Positions 1 through 10,525 of a stretch of DNA of 64,000 bases are shown here, in pieces. Made by a program: the position numbers and the translations under genes. Below the pieces are notes generated by a model. The model did not search any database, had not been told where the DNA came from, and saw only the letters and a program-made list of their open reading frames with translations. Every line of letters starts with the position of its first letter. Position 1 is the first letter of the stretch. Source of the DNA: Edaphochlamys debaryana (lineage: Eukaryota > Chlorophyta > Chlorophyceae > Chlamydomonadales); the NCBI GenBank assembly GCA_016858145.1, contig JAEHOE010000143.1:1-64000 (forward strand), read 5' to 3'.

Positions 1-3000
1 ATGCTTGTCACAGGTGGGAGTGCGCCAAGTCCCTACTGATGGAGGCAGGGCGCGACATCCACCTGCAGCACCAGCGCGCCCAACGCCGCGCCTACCTGGC
101 TGCCGTGGCGGCGGCATCCCGTGCCGCCCGCAAGGCGGAGGCGCCAGGCGCTCCCTGCACCTCCGCCAGGCGGCCGCAGCCGCAGCAGCCGCCGTGGCGG
201 CGGTGCAGAACTCTGCCTTTGCCGGTAGCCTGGAGGCACGTGCTGCCCTGATGGAGGAGCACGGCGAGCAGGGCACGCGCTGGTTTCACCAGCTGGCGCG
301 GAGGCTGGGGAGCGGCAGCCAATCACAGCGCTGAGGGTGCCGGGGCAGCCAGAGCCCGTGTCTCTGGCCGGGCCGGGGGCCGCAGAGGCCATCTCTGCCG
401 CCGCCCACGCTACCTACAGCAGCGATGGCACGGCAGGCCTTTTCCGCCCGGGTGTCGTCTGCCCTGACGCCAGCGCCAGCTGCTGGCCGCCGTCGAGCAG
501 CGGGTGCCGGACGAACTACGGGAAGCGGCGGAGGGGGAGGGAGTGACTGGCGGGGAGCTATCGGAGCAGGAACTGCGAGCGGCGCTGGCCGCCTCCGCCA
601 ACGGCAAGGCGCCCGGGCCTGATGGGCTCCCGTATGAGGTATACAAGGTTCTGTGGGGTCGGCTGGGCCTCTGCTCGTGGCCGCGGTGGGTGAGGTGTTT
701 TGGGCAGGGGAGGGGAGCGGAGGCCGACGGGGGTCGGGCCATGGCGGGCTGCCTGCCGCCCAGCTGGCGGGTGGGCATCATCATCCTCATCTACAAGGGG
801 AAAGGGCTTGATATTACGGTTCTGACCTCTTACCCGCCCCATCACCCTGCTTAACACTGACCTCAAGCTTGTCAGCAGGGCGGTCAGCAACCGCCTGCAG
901 CCCGGCCTCGATGCCTGCATAGACCCCCTGCAGACCGCCTTCGTTGACGGCCGCTGGATCGGCGACAATGTCCTGTACCACCACGCCCTGCTCGACTGGA
1001 TGGAGCTGGACGAGAGCCCCGAGGGGCAGCCGTGCCAAGGCGCTGTGCTGGCTACACTGGATATTGAAAAAAGCGTATGACCGGGTGGATCGGGGCTGGC
1101 TCTACGCCGTGACAGGAGGGCTGGGTTTTTGGGCCACGCATGCAGCGCTGGGTCCGCCTGCTCACGGCCGACAGCCACGCCCGTGTGGCGGTGAACGGGG
1201 GTCCTCTCAGACCCGTTCCCGGTGCGCAACGGGCTGCCACAAGGCAGTACGCTGTCGCCCGTGCTGTGGGTGATGCAGCTGCAGCCCTTCACGGCATACA
1301 TGCACCGCCTGGTGGCCTGTGGCCGCCTGCGCACGCCGCTGCTCCCGGGTGGCTCCCCTGCCCCCCCTGCCGCCCACCACGCAGATGACACGCAGCTGCT
1401 GTACTGCGATCCGGCCACCGACGGGCCTGTGGTGCGAGACGCTCTCGCCGCTGTTTGGGAGAGCCAGCAACGCCCGGGTACACCCGGACAAGAGCAAGGC
1501 CCTGGCTCTGGGCCGCCTGGCGGGTCTGCTGAGCGGTACCCTGCCCGTACACGGGCTTCCCGTACGTGACTGAGCCCCCCAAGCACCTGGGCGTGCTGCT
1601 GACGCGCGATCCTGCCGCTCTTGCTGCGGCGGCGTATGAGCAACGGGCAGGGAGGCTGCGGGGCCTGTCCCTTTGTTGGCGCGGGCTGGGTTTGTCACTG
1701 GTCGGGCGGGTCCACATTGCCAAGCAGGTCCTGGCATCCGCCTTGGCCTATCACTTCTCCTTCGTTGCCCCTGCCCCCGAGCACCTCCGCGCCCTTTGCA
1801 GCCTGGTCGACGAGTTTGTGGCGGGCGGCTTGCGCCCTGAGGACGCCACGCTGGTGTGCCACGGCCACCCGCAGCTCCGCCCGCGCCACCCCGGTGGCCT
1901 GTCTGGACCGTAAGGATGGAGGGGTGGGGCACGTAGACCTGCGGGCTTTCCTTGCGGCCCTGCAGGCCAAGCCGCTGGCCATGTTGGGGCAGCCAGGGCG
2001 GGCACCGTGGAAGCTCCTGACGCGGGCCCTGCTCGCACGGATGCGTCCAGAGGGGGCGCGCAGCTGGGAGTGGGTGTTCTCTGACGCGCCCCTTCCGCCG
2101 CGCCTGCCGCCGCGGTTGGCTGCAGCCGTGCAGCATCTGCGCAGCGCCCGCCCGCACCTGTCCCCTCCTCCGCCCCCCTCCCCCGAAGACCCTCCCTGGC
2201 AGGTCAGCCCCGACGGGTTGTGGGTAGCGGACGGTCTGGGCCGCACTTTTGCGGTGATGCACACGGGACGCCTCGTGGCGCCTGGCCCTGGGGTGTCGCC
2301 GCCGCAGCCCGACGCTCGCTGGCGGCCGGCCTGCATGCTGATGTACCCCAAACACCGCCGCCACTGGACGGCGGCAGAGCGGGTGGAGTACGAGGCCGCC
2401 AGTCCTCGGGAGCGGCGGGCCAAACGGCCACGCGCGCTGCACCTGCTGGCGGCGCGGGAGGAGGTGGTCGTGCACCCTGCCGCCTGCACCGTTGCGGGCG
2501 TCCGGCTCGATAACTACACCGTGCGGGAGGTGCGGCGGGCTCTGACGGCCTCCAACGCCGAAGTGCCCGCCGTGCCGGTGCGCCCCGCCGCCTGGCCGCC
2601 CGCCCCAGCCCCCGAGGTGGGTGCAAGCGGTGGAACGGGCGGAGCTGGCAGCGGTGCGGCCGCTGGCCCGGGGACAGCCGGCGCACAGCACAGCGATGAC
2701 GGCGACAGCGCAGGCGACAGCGGCAGGCGGGAGGGCCAGGGCTTTGGCGGCGGCGGGGATGGGGGGGCCAGGGCGAGCATCGGCGGCGGCACGGCGCACG
2801 GTGGCACCGCGGCCACAGCTGCTGCCGGCCGCAGAGTCGGCAGCGGTACGGCCGCTAGCCCTAGGGCCGGCGGTCAGGTAGGCGGCACGCTCCTGGCACA
2901 GCGCGAGATGGCGTGGCAGCTGGAGGCTCTGGCGCGCCATCTGCCGCCCAGCCGGGCACAGCATTTCAGCGACAATCCGGTGGCGCTTGACCCCTGGCTG

Positions 3001-3999
3001 CACCGCACGTCAGCGGCTGCGGCACAACAGCAGGGGACGCCCATCCGTGCGTCCGCCCGCTACCGCTCCAGCCCTAGCAACACGCCGCTGGGGGCACGGC
3101 GCTCGCCGCGCCTGCAAGCGGCCGCCGAGGTGGGTGCAGGCCCGTCGGCGCCCAGCAGCGGTGGGAGCCAGGGGGGCACGGGTGGGGCGGCGGCCACCGC
3201 AGGAGGCGAGGGGGCGCCGCCGGGGGCACCTGCGACCCCGCCCCGCCCGCTGCCCCCTGACGCTTCTGCCCTGCGTGCCGCTTGGCAGCGGCTTTGGGGC
3301 TGCCCAGCGGGCCGGCCCGCCAAGGTGCTGCTGTGGCGCGTGCAACATGCCAGCCTCGCCTGCGGGCTATACCGTGCGGCGAAGGGGCTGGAGCCGCCGG
3401 TGGCGCGGGGTCAACTGCCGCGCGCGGCGCAGTGCCAGCTGCCGTGCTGTCTGGACGCCCAGCCGCCGCCGTGGGCCCACCTGACGCACGTGTTCTGCGA
3501 GTGCCCCACCTACGACGCCGCACGGTCGTGGTTGCGGAACCTGTGGGGAGCGCTGGCGCCGGCCGCGGAGCCGCCGCCTGTGGCCAACTCGGCACTCATG
3601 CTGGGAGACTGCTCCTCGGCCTGGGCGTCGTACCCTTCCGGCCGTCTGGCGGACCTGTGGACGGCCCTCCGGGCCACGTTCCTGCACGCCCTGTGGGCGG
3701 CGTACTGGTCTCGGGAGCCGGAGCAGCAGACGTCGGAGGCGGTGGTCCGGGAGGTGGTGACGGAGCTGCAGCGCCTCATCCGCCTGCGCTTTGTGGCGGC
3801 TGCGCTTCCCCCCGCTGCCCTTGACGCCCTGCCTACCGCCTTCCTCACTGCACAGCTGAAGCCCGCCAACCTGGCGGACTTCTGCGCTGTGTGGGCGGCT
3901 GGGGGTGTGCTCTGCACGGTGCACGCGGCGGAGGGAGTGCCGCCGCGCCTGGAGTTGCGGCTGTCCCTGCAGCACCCCGTTGCGGCCCCCGGACCGTGA
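1..3999 (+). pseudogene. LINE ORF2 (reverse transcriptase), frameshifted copy
   Basis: This is the C-terminal three quarters of the ORF2 protein, broken into several frames between 1 and about 1950 and then open from 1621 to the stop at 3999. Compared with the intact copy it carries many single-base indels, mostly in homopolymers. Examples are an extra A in the A-run near 1070, an extra T near 1127, an extra G near 1200, an extra C near 1448 and near 1541, and a missing G near 668. The RT active-site ADD is still readable near 1385. The downstream part keeps the low-complexity Gly/Ala/Pro linker and the C-terminal Cys/His zinc-binding segment (about 3440-3520). It cannot give a functional full protein as written. 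Confidence 0.9.
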
Positions 4000-4368
4000 C
4001 CTGCGGTGGAGTTTGTCGGCGGCCAACCAACGGATGCGAGAGCGCTTAGTACTGCTTGCTTAGGGTCTGTGGGTGGACTGGGGGGGGGGGGGCGGTAGGT
4101 CTTCGCTCGGTGTGTATGCAGTGTGCCGTGCGGGGGACTTTGAGCACCAGGTTTTGGGTCGTGGCCCCTGCTCCCGGTTTTCCCTGGTGCTGTTACCCCC
4201 GCACGTGCCTTTCTCGTGATCCGGGAGGCATGGGGCTTTCGTTTGCTGGCTTGGGTGCCTGACCTGTGGTTTGGGAGGGGGGGATGCGGGCTGGGCGCGG
4301 TCAGGTGGGGAGGGCTGGGGGGGGGGGGGGGGGGGGGTTGCGTGGCGTTTGGGCTTCGGGGCAGGTGC
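1..4368 (+). mobile_element. 5'-truncated L1-type LINE, copy A
   Basis: This is a second copy of the LINE that lies intact on the opposite strand at about 4814-13640. It enters from beyond the left edge inside ORF2, just before the segment matching 9330-9370 of the other copy, and runs through the ORF2 stop (3997-3999) into the 3' UTR. At 4368 it stops matching and is joined to an inverted piece of the same 3' UTR. No poly(A) tail is seen. The two copies are nearly identical in the coding part after about 1950, so the duplication is recent. A copy broken in the assembly cannot be excluded. Confidence 0.92.
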
Positions 4369-4770
4369 TGACACCAGAGGTCAGAGCAGCCAGAGAGCCA
4401 GAGACAGCAGAGAGCCAGAGAACCAGAGACAGCAAAAGAGAGAGGCAGGGTTAACCAGAAGAGAAGAAAGCTGAAGCACACAGGCACAAAAGTCGAAGGA
4501 CAGCAGAAACCCAGACTCGCACCCCTAGACCCCGCCAGCACCTGCCCCGAAGCCCAAACGCCACGCAACACCCCACCCCCCCCAGCCCTCCCCACCCGAC
4601 CGCGCCCAGCCCGCATCCCCCCCTCCCAAACCACAGGTCAGGCACCCAAGCCAGCAAACGAAAGCCCCATGCCTCCCGGATCACGAGAAAGGCACGTGCG
4701 GGGGTAACAGCACCAGGGAAAACCGGGAGCAGGGGCCACGACCCAAAACCTGGTGCTCAAAGTCCCCGCA
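4369..4770 (-). mobile_element. Inverted LINE 3' UTR fragment
   Basis: About 400 bp matches the 3' UTR of the - strand LINE (compare 4848-5245), in the same orientation as that copy and opposite to copy A. It begins near the 3' terminus of the UTR and stops abruptly at 4770, inside the UTR. Together with 4130-4368 it forms a foldback: 4539-4770 is the reverse complement of about 4130-4368, with 4369-4538 as the loop. It includes the AG-rich minisatellite-like stretch of repeated cagagagcc/cagagaacc words (4380-4445). Confidence 0.85.
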
Positions 4771-4808
4771 CTTCAATACATATGATAGATGCTTGCAAGG
4801 GGGATGGC
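4771..4808. repeat. Isolated scrap of the 182-bp satellite
   Basis: The stretch starting cttcaatacat and running through gatagatgcttgcaaggg matches the satellite monomer at 14387-14417 with a single mismatch. After that only a tggcgg hexamer still fits. It sits exactly between the inverted LINE scrap and the T-run that is the poly(A) tail of the full-length LINE. The LINE junction therefore lies in satellite sequence. Confidence 0.75.
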
Positions 4809-4813
4809 GGGGC

Positions 4814-5373
4814 TTTTTTTTTTTTTCAGGTGCCGGTTGTTACACCAGAGGTCAGAGCAGCCAGAGAACCAGAGACAGCAGAGAGCCAGAGAACCAGAGA
4901 CAGCAAAAGAGAGAGGCAGGGTTAACCAGAAGAGAAGAAAGCTGAAGCACACAGGCACAAAAGTCGAAGGACAGCAGAAACCCAGACTCGCACCCCTAGA
5001 TCCCGCCAGCACCTGCCCCGAAGCCCAAACGCCACGCAACACCCCCCCCCCCCCCCAGCCCTCCCCACCCGACCGCGCCCAGCCCGCATCCCCCCCTCCC
5101 AAACCACAGGTCAGGCACCCAAGCCAGCAAACGAAAGCCCCATGCCTCCCGGATCACGAGAAAGGCACGTGCGGGGGTAACAGCACCAGGGAAAACCGGG
5201 AGCAGGGGCCACGACCCAAAACCTGGTGCTCAAAGTCCCCGCACGGCACACTGCATACACACCGAGCGAAGACCTACCGCCCCCCCCCCCCCCAGTCCAC
5301 CCACAGACCCTAAGCAAGCAGTACTAAGCGCTCTCGCATCCGTTGGTTGGCCGCCGGCAAACTCCACCGCAGG
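4814..5373 (-). other. LINE copy B 3' UTR and poly(A) tail
   Basis: This is the non-coding 3' part after the ORF2 stop. It contains C-runs near 5041-5056 and 5281-5293, a CT/AG-rich stretch with repeated ccagag words (4850-4920), and the 13-T tract at 4814-4826, which is the A tail in element orientation. The same UTR is present three times in the first 5.4 kb: copy A, the inverted scrap, and here. Confidence 0.85.
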
Positions 5374-8300
5374 TCACGGTCCGGGGGCCGCAACTGGGTG
5401 CTGCAGGGACAGCCGCAACTCCAGGCGCGGCGGCACTCCCTCCGCCGCGTGCACCGTGCAGAGCACGCCCCCAGCCGCCCACACAGCGCAGAAATCCGCC
5501 AGGTTGGCGGGCTTCAGCTGTGCAGTGAGGAAGGCGGTAGGCAGGGCGTCAAGGGCAGCGGGGGGAAGCGCAGCCGCCACAAAGCGCAGGCGGATGAGGC
5601 GCTGCAGCTCCGCCACCACCTCCCGGACCACCGCCTCCGACGTCTGCTGCTCCGGCTCCCGAGACCAGTACGCCGCCCACAGGGCGTGCAGGAACGTGGC
5701 CCGGAGGGCCGTCCACAGGTCCGCCAGACGGCCGGAAGGGTACGACGCCCAGGCCGAGGAGCAGTCTCCCAGCATGAGTGCCGAGTTGGCCACAGGCGGC
5801 GGCTCCGCGGCCGGCGCCAGCGCTCCCCACAGGTTCCGCAACCACGACCGTGCGGCGTCGTAGGTGGGGCACTCGCAGAACACGTGCGTCAGGTGGGCCC
5901 ACGGCGGCGGCTGGGCGTCCAGACAGCACGGCAGCTGGCACTGCGCCGCGCGCGGCAGTTGACCCCGCGCCACCGGCGGCTCCAGCCCCTTCGCCGCACG
6001 GTATAGCCCGCAGGCGAGGCTGGCATGTTGCACGCGCCACAGCAGCACCTTGGCGGGCCGGCCCGCTGGGCAGCCCCAAAGCCGCTGCCAAGCGGCACGC
6101 AGGGCAGAAGCGTCAGGGGGCAGCGGGCGGGGCGGGGTCGCAGGTGCCCCCGGCGGCGCCCCCTCGCCTCCTGCGGTGGCCGCCGCCCCACCCGTGCCCC
6201 CCTGGCTCCCACCGCTGCTGGGCGCCGACGGGCCTGCACCCACCTCGGCGGCCGCTTGCAGGCGCGGCGAGCGCCGTGCCCCCAGCGGCGTGTTGCTAGG
6301 GCTGGAGCGGTAGCGGGCGGACGCACGGATGGGCGTCCCCTGCTGTTGTGCCGCAGCCGCTGACGTGCGGTGCAGCCAGGGGTCAAGCGCCACCGGATTG
6401 TCGCTGAAATGCTGTGCCCGGCTGGGCGGCAGATGGCGCGCCAGAGCCTCCAGCTGCCACGCCATCTCGCGCTGTGCCAGGAGCGTGCCGCCTACCTGAC
6501 CGCCTGCCCTAGGGCTAGCGGCCGTACCGCTGCCGACTCTGCGGCCGGCAGCAGCTGTGGCCGCGGTGCCACCGAGCGCCGTGCCGCCGCCGATGCTCGC
6601 CCGGGCCCCCCCATCCCCGCCGCCGCCAAAGCCCTGGCCCTCCCGCCTGCCGCTGTCGCCTGCGCTGTCGCCGTCATCGCTGTGCTGTGCGCCGGCTGTC
6701 CCCGGGCCAGCGGCCGCACCGCTGCCAGCTCCGCCCGTTCCACCGCTTGCACCCACCTCGGGGGCTGGGGCGGGCGGCCAGGCGGCGGGGCGCACCGGCA
6801 CGGCGGGCACTTCGGCGTTGGAGGCCGTCAGAGCCCGCCGCACCTCCCGCACGGTGTAGTTATCGAGCCGGACGCCCGCAACGGTGCAGGCGGCAGGGTG
6901 CACGACCACCTCCTCCCGCGCCGCCAGCAGGTGCGGCGCGCGCGGCCGTTTGGCCCGCCGCTCCCGAGGACTGGCGGCCTCGTACTCCACCCGCTCTGCC
7001 GCCGTCCAGTGGCGGCGGTGTTTGGGGTACATCAGCACGCAGGCCGGCCGCCAGCGAGCGTCGGGCTGCGGCGGCGACACCCCAGGGCCAGGCGCCACGA
7101 GGCGTCCCGTGTGCATCACCGCAAAAGTGCGGCCCAGACCGTCCGCTACCCACAACCCGTCGGGGCTGACCTGCCAGGGAGGGTCTTCGGGGGAGGGGGG
7201 CGGAGGAGGGGACAGGTGCGGGCGGGCGCTGCGCAGATGCTGCACGGCTGCAGCCAACCGCGGCGGCAGGCGCGGCGGAAGGGGCGCGTCAGAGAACACC
7301 CACTCCCAGCTGCGCGCCCCCTCTGGACGCATCCGTGCGAGCAGGGCCCGCGTCAGGAGCTTCCACGGTGCCCGCCCTGGCTGCCCCAACATGGCCAGCG
7401 GCTTGGCCTGCAGGGCCGCAAGGAAAGCCCGCAGGTCTACGTGCCCTACCCCTCCATCCTTACGGTCCAGACAGGCCACCGGGGGGCGCGGGCGGAGCTG
7501 CGGGTGGCCGTGGCACACCAGCGTGGCGTCCTCAGGGCGCAAGCCGCCCGCCACAAACTCGTCGACCAGGCTGCAAAGGGCGCGGAGTTGCTCGGGGGCA
7601 GGGGCAACGAAGGAGAAGTGATAGGCCAAGGCGGATGCCAGGACCTGCTTGGCAATGTGGACCCGCCCGACCAGCGACAAACCCAGCCCGCGCCAACGAA
7701 GGGACAGGCCCCGCAGCCTCCCTGCCCGTTGCTCATACGCCGCCGCAGCAAGAGCGGCAGGATCGCGCGTCAGCAGCACGCCCAGGTGCTTGGGGGGCTC
7801 AGTCACGTACGGGAAGCCCGTGTACGGGCAGGTACCGCTCAGCAGACCCGCCAGGCGGCCCAGAGCCAGGGCCTTGCTCTTGTCCGGGTGTACCCGGGCG
7901 TTGCTGGCTCTCCCAAACAGCGCGAGAGCGTCTCGCACCACAGGCCCGTCGGTGGCCGGATCGCAGTACAGCAGCTGCGTGTCATCTGCGTGGTGGGCGG
8001 CAGGGGGGGCAGGGGAGCCACCCGGGAGCAGCGGCGTGCGCAGGCGGCCACAGGCCACCAGGCGGTGCATGTATGCCGTGAAGGGCTGCAGCTGCATCAC
8101 CCACAGCACGGGCGACAGCGTACTGCCTTGTGGCAGCCCGTTGCGCACCGGGAACGGGTCTGAGAGGACCCCGTTCACCGCCACACGGGCGTGGCTGTCG
8201 GCCGTGAGCAGGCGGACCCAGCGCTGCATGCGTGGCCCAAAACCCAGCCCTCCTGTCACGGCGTAGAGCCAGCCCCGATCCACCCGGTCATACGCTTTTT

Positions 8301-10248
8301 CAATATCCAGTGTAGCCAGCACAGCGCCTTGGCACGGCTGCCCCTCGGGGCTCTCGTCCAGCTCCATCCAGTCGAGCAGGGCGTGGTGGTACAGGACATT
8401 GTCGCCGATCCAGCGGCCGTCAACGAAGGCGGTCTGCAGGGGGTCTATGCAGGCATCGAGGCCGGGCTGCAGGCGGTTGCTGACCGCCCTGCTGACAAGC
8501 TTGAGGTCAGTGTTAAGCAGGGTGATGGGGCGGTAAGAGGTCAGAACCGTAATATCAAGCCCTTTCCCCTTGTAGATGAGGATGATGATGCCCACCCGCC
8601 AGCTGGGCGGCAGGCAGCCCGCCATGGCCCGACCCCCGTCGGCCTCCGCTCCCTCCCCTGCCCGAAACACCTCACCCACCGCGGCCACGAGCAGAGGCCC
8701 CAGCCGACCCCACAGAACCTTGTATACCTCATACGGGAGCCCATCAGGCCCGGGCGCCTTGCCGTTGGCGGAGGCGGCCAGCGCCGCTCGCAGTTCCTGC
8801 TCCGATAGCTCCCCGCCAGTCACTCCCTCCCCCTCCGCCGCTTCCCGTAGTTCGTCCGGCACCCGCTGCTCAACGGCGGCCAGCAGCTGGCGCTGGGCGT
8901 CAGGGCAGACGACACCCGGGCGGAAAAGGCCTGCCGGTGCATCGCTGCTGTAGGTAGCGTGGGCGGCGGCAGAGATGGCCTCTGCGGCCCCCGGCCCGGC
9001 CAGAGACACGGGCTCTGGCTGCCCCGGCACCCTCAGCGCTGTGATTGGCTGCCGCTCCCCAGCCTCCGCGCCCAGCTGGTGAAACCAGCGCGTGCCCTGC
9101 TCGCCGTGCTCCTCCATCAGGGCAGCACGTGCCTCCAGGCTACCGGCAAAGGCAGAGTTCTGCACCGCCGCCACGGCGGCTGCTGCGGCTGCGGCCGCCT
9201 GGCGGAGGTGCAAGGGAGCGCCTGGGGCCTCCGCCTTGCGGGCGGCACGGGATGCCGCCGCCACGGCAGCCAGGTAGGCGCGGCGTTGGGCGCGCTGGTG
9301 CTGCAGGTGGATGTCGCGCCCTGCCTCCATCAGCAGGGACTTGGCGCACTCCCACCTGTGACGAGCATCCCCCTGCAGTAGGTCTGCGAGGAAAGCATCG
9401 AGGCGGCCTTGCAGCTGCCCCAGCAGCCGTGGGTGGAACAGCAGGTACGTGGGGAACCGGGGGTGGCTGCGGCATGGTTGCGGCAGCCCCGGCAGCAGCA
9501 GGCGAAGCAGCACCCCGTGGTGGTCGGCAGGTGCCCCAAAAACCCGGCTAATGAGGCTAACATGCTGCAGCAGCGGTGCAGAAACATACCACCGGTCAAG
9601 GCGAGCGTACGAGGCTGGCTTAGGCGTGGCAGGGTGAGTATAGCCTGGGTCGTGGGGCTGGTGGCGGGGCCAGGGGTCGACCAGGTTATGCCGGCCAAGC
9701 AGTGCCGCAAGCTCAAACCGCCCGGCTGCGCGGGCGGTGCAGCGGGTGGCTTCGTCCCGTGGCTCCACCACACAGTTCCAGTCGCCGCCCACCACCAGCT
9801 GTCGATCCGTGCTGAAACACTGCTCCAGCTGCTGGAAGAACGCTGGGCGGTCGCCGCCGTCAGCTGGCGCGTACACAGACACCAAGCGGAGCCGGAGGCC
9901 GCCCGCGTCCCAGTCCCACCAAACCACCCGCCCCTGCTCGTCGGCGCCATGCCCAGCAGCCTGGCAGCCCGGCGGTGGGCGCCCGGCAATGGCAACGCCG
10001 GTAGAGTGTGTGGACCGCGCAGCGCTGGCCACTACCGAGTCGTGCCAGGGAAGCCCGGGCCCCTGGCTGTGCTGCAACAGTTGCTGAAGCGCCGCTGTGC
10101 TCTGTTGCTTGGTTTCCTGCAGGAAAACCGCTGTCGGGTGCTGGTGCTGCAGGCATGCGTGCAGCCGCTGCGCCTTGGGCCGCGAGCCTAGCCCGTTGAC
10201 ATTAAGGGTCACGAGCGTGATGCTCGCGGCCGTACGTGGCGCCCTCAT
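5374..10248 (-). CDS. LINE ORF2: endonuclease-reverse transcriptase
   Basis: An intact 1624-residue polyprotein that nicks target DNA and reverse-transcribes the element RNA. N-terminal AP-endonuclease (EEP) domain, about residues 10-245: NVNGL, QETK, GDWN and the closing ADHHG are visible. Reverse transcriptase, about 480-790: GPDGLPYEVYK, LTSYRPITLLNTDLK, the catalytic LDIEKAYD near 650, NGLPQGSTLSP, and the active-site ADD near 752 as HHADDT rather than the usual YADD. A long Gly/Ala/Ser/Pro linker follows (about 1120-1400). A C-terminal zf-RVT-like Cys/His cluster lies near 1430-1470. No RNase H domain was recognised. The start codon lies inside an ATGA that is also the stop of ORF1. Copy A on the other strand is a degraded duplicate. 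Confidence 0.95.
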   Translation of the reverse strand: MRAPRTAASITLVTLNVNGLGSRPKAQRLHACLQHQHPTAVFLQETKQQSTAALQQLLQHSQGPGLPWHDSVVASAARSTHSTGVAIAGRPPPGCQAAGHGADEQGRVVWWDWDAGGLRLRLVSVYAPADGGDRPAFFQQLEQCFSTDRQLVVGGDWNCVVEPRDEATRCTARAAGRFELAALLGRHNLVDPWPRHQPHDPGYTHPATPKPASYARLDRWYVSAPLLQHVSLISRVFGAPADHHGVLLRLLLPGLPQPCRSHPRFPTYLLFHPRLLGQLQGRLDAFLADLLQGDARHRWECAKSLLMEAGRDIHLQHQRAQRRAYLAAVAAASRAARKAEAPGAPLHLRQAAAAAAAAVAAVQNSAFAGSLEARAALMEEHGEQGTRWFHQLGAEAGERQPITALRVPGQPEPVSLAGPGAAEAISAAAHATYSSDAPAGLFRPGVVCPDAQRQLLAAVEQRVPDELREAAEGEGVTGGELSEQELRAALAASANGKAPGPDGLPYEVYKVLWGRLGPLLVAAVGEVFRAGEGAEADGGRAMAGCLPPSWRVGIIILIYKGKGLDITVLTSYRPITLLNTDLKLVSRAVSNRLQPGLDACIDPLQTAFVDGRWIGDNVLYHHALLDWMELDESPEGQPCQGAVLATLDIEKAYDRVDRGWLYAVTGGLGFGPRMQRWVRLLTADSHARVAVNGVLSDPFPVRNGLPQGSTLSPVLWVMQLQPFTAYMHRLVACGRLRTPLLPGGSPAPPAAHHADDTQLLYCDPATDGPVVRDALALFGRASNARVHPDKSKALALGRLAGLLSGTCPYTGFPYVTEPPKHLGVLLTRDPAALAAAAYEQRAGRLRGLSLRWRGLGLSLVGRVHIAKQVLASALAYHFSFVAPAPEQLRALCSLVDEFVAGGLRPEDATLVCHGHPQLRPRPPVACLDRKDGGVGHVDLRAFLAALQAKPLAMLGQPGRAPWKLLTRALLARMRPEGARSWEWVFSDAPLPPRLPPRLAAAVQHLRSARPHLSPPPPPSPEDPPWQVSPDGLWVADGLGRTFAVMHTGRLVAPGPGVSPPQPDARWRPACVLMYPKHRRHWTAAERVEYEAASPRERRAKRPRAPHLLAAREEVVVHPAACTVAGVRLDNYTVREVRRALTASNAEVPAVPVRPAAWPPAPAPEVGASGGTGGAGSGAAAGPGTAGAQHSDDGDSAGDSGRREGQGFGGGGDGGARASIGGGTALGGTAATAAAGRRVGSGTAASPRAGGQVGGTLLAQREMAWQLEALARHLPPSRAQHFSDNPVALDPWLHRTSAAAAQQQGTPIRASARYRSSPSNTPLGARRSPRLQAAAEVGAGPSAPSSGGSQGGTGGAAATAGGEGAPPGAPATPPRPLPPDASALRAAWQRLWGCPAGRPAKVLLWRVQHASLACGLYRAAKGLEPPVARGQLPRAAQCQLPCCLDAQPPPWAHLTHVFCECPTYDAARSWLRNLWGALAPAAEPPPVANSALMLGDCSSAWASYPSGRLADLWTALRATFLHALWAAYWSREPEQQTSEAVVREVVAELQRLIRLRFVAAALPPAALDALPTAFLTAQLKPANLADFCAVWAAGGVLCTVHAAEGVPPRLELRLSLQHPVAAPGP
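10245..10248 (-). promoter_or_regulatory. ATGA stop-start overlap of LINE ORF1/ORF2
   Basis: ORF1 ends ...CAA TGA and ORF2 begins ATG AGG, sharing the four bases ATGA. Overlapping stop-start signals of this kind support termination-reinitiation of ORF2 in some non-LTR elements. The overlap is seen directly; its use in translation is inferred. Confidence 0.7.
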
Positions 10249-10494
10249 TGCGGCTGGCCGCCCGGCGCCCCTACGTGGCGGCGGCGGCGGCCAGAGGAAG
10301 AGGACGCCACCGGGGCGCTGGGTTGTGTGGCGGGAGAGCGCGTGCGCTGCCGACGCAGGCTGTGGGAGCTCTGGCTACCGTCCGAGTCGGTGCTGTGCAT
10401 GCTGACGTCACGCCGCGGGCTGCGGCGGCGGCGCGGGCGCGCCGGGGCTGCAGCTGGAACGCCAGGCTGGGGCTGAGGTGTGGCGGGCGGCGGC

Positions 10495-10525
<31 letters not shown>

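Noticed and set aside
1207..3003. 598-residue open frame on the - strand opposite LINE copy A, and its twin at 6370-8163 on the + strand
   Set aside because: Both are antisense to the LINE ORF2 frame and exist only because the DNA is very GC-rich.
4380..4445. Short direct repeats that could suggest a CRISPR-like array
   Set aside because: They are AG-rich words in the LINE 3' UTR, repeated with that UTR, and lack spacer structure; the genome is eukaryotic.
4771..4813. Target-site duplication for the full-length LINE
   Set aside because: The satellite scrap here and the satellite at 13643 are in opposite orientations and do not form a simple direct repeat.
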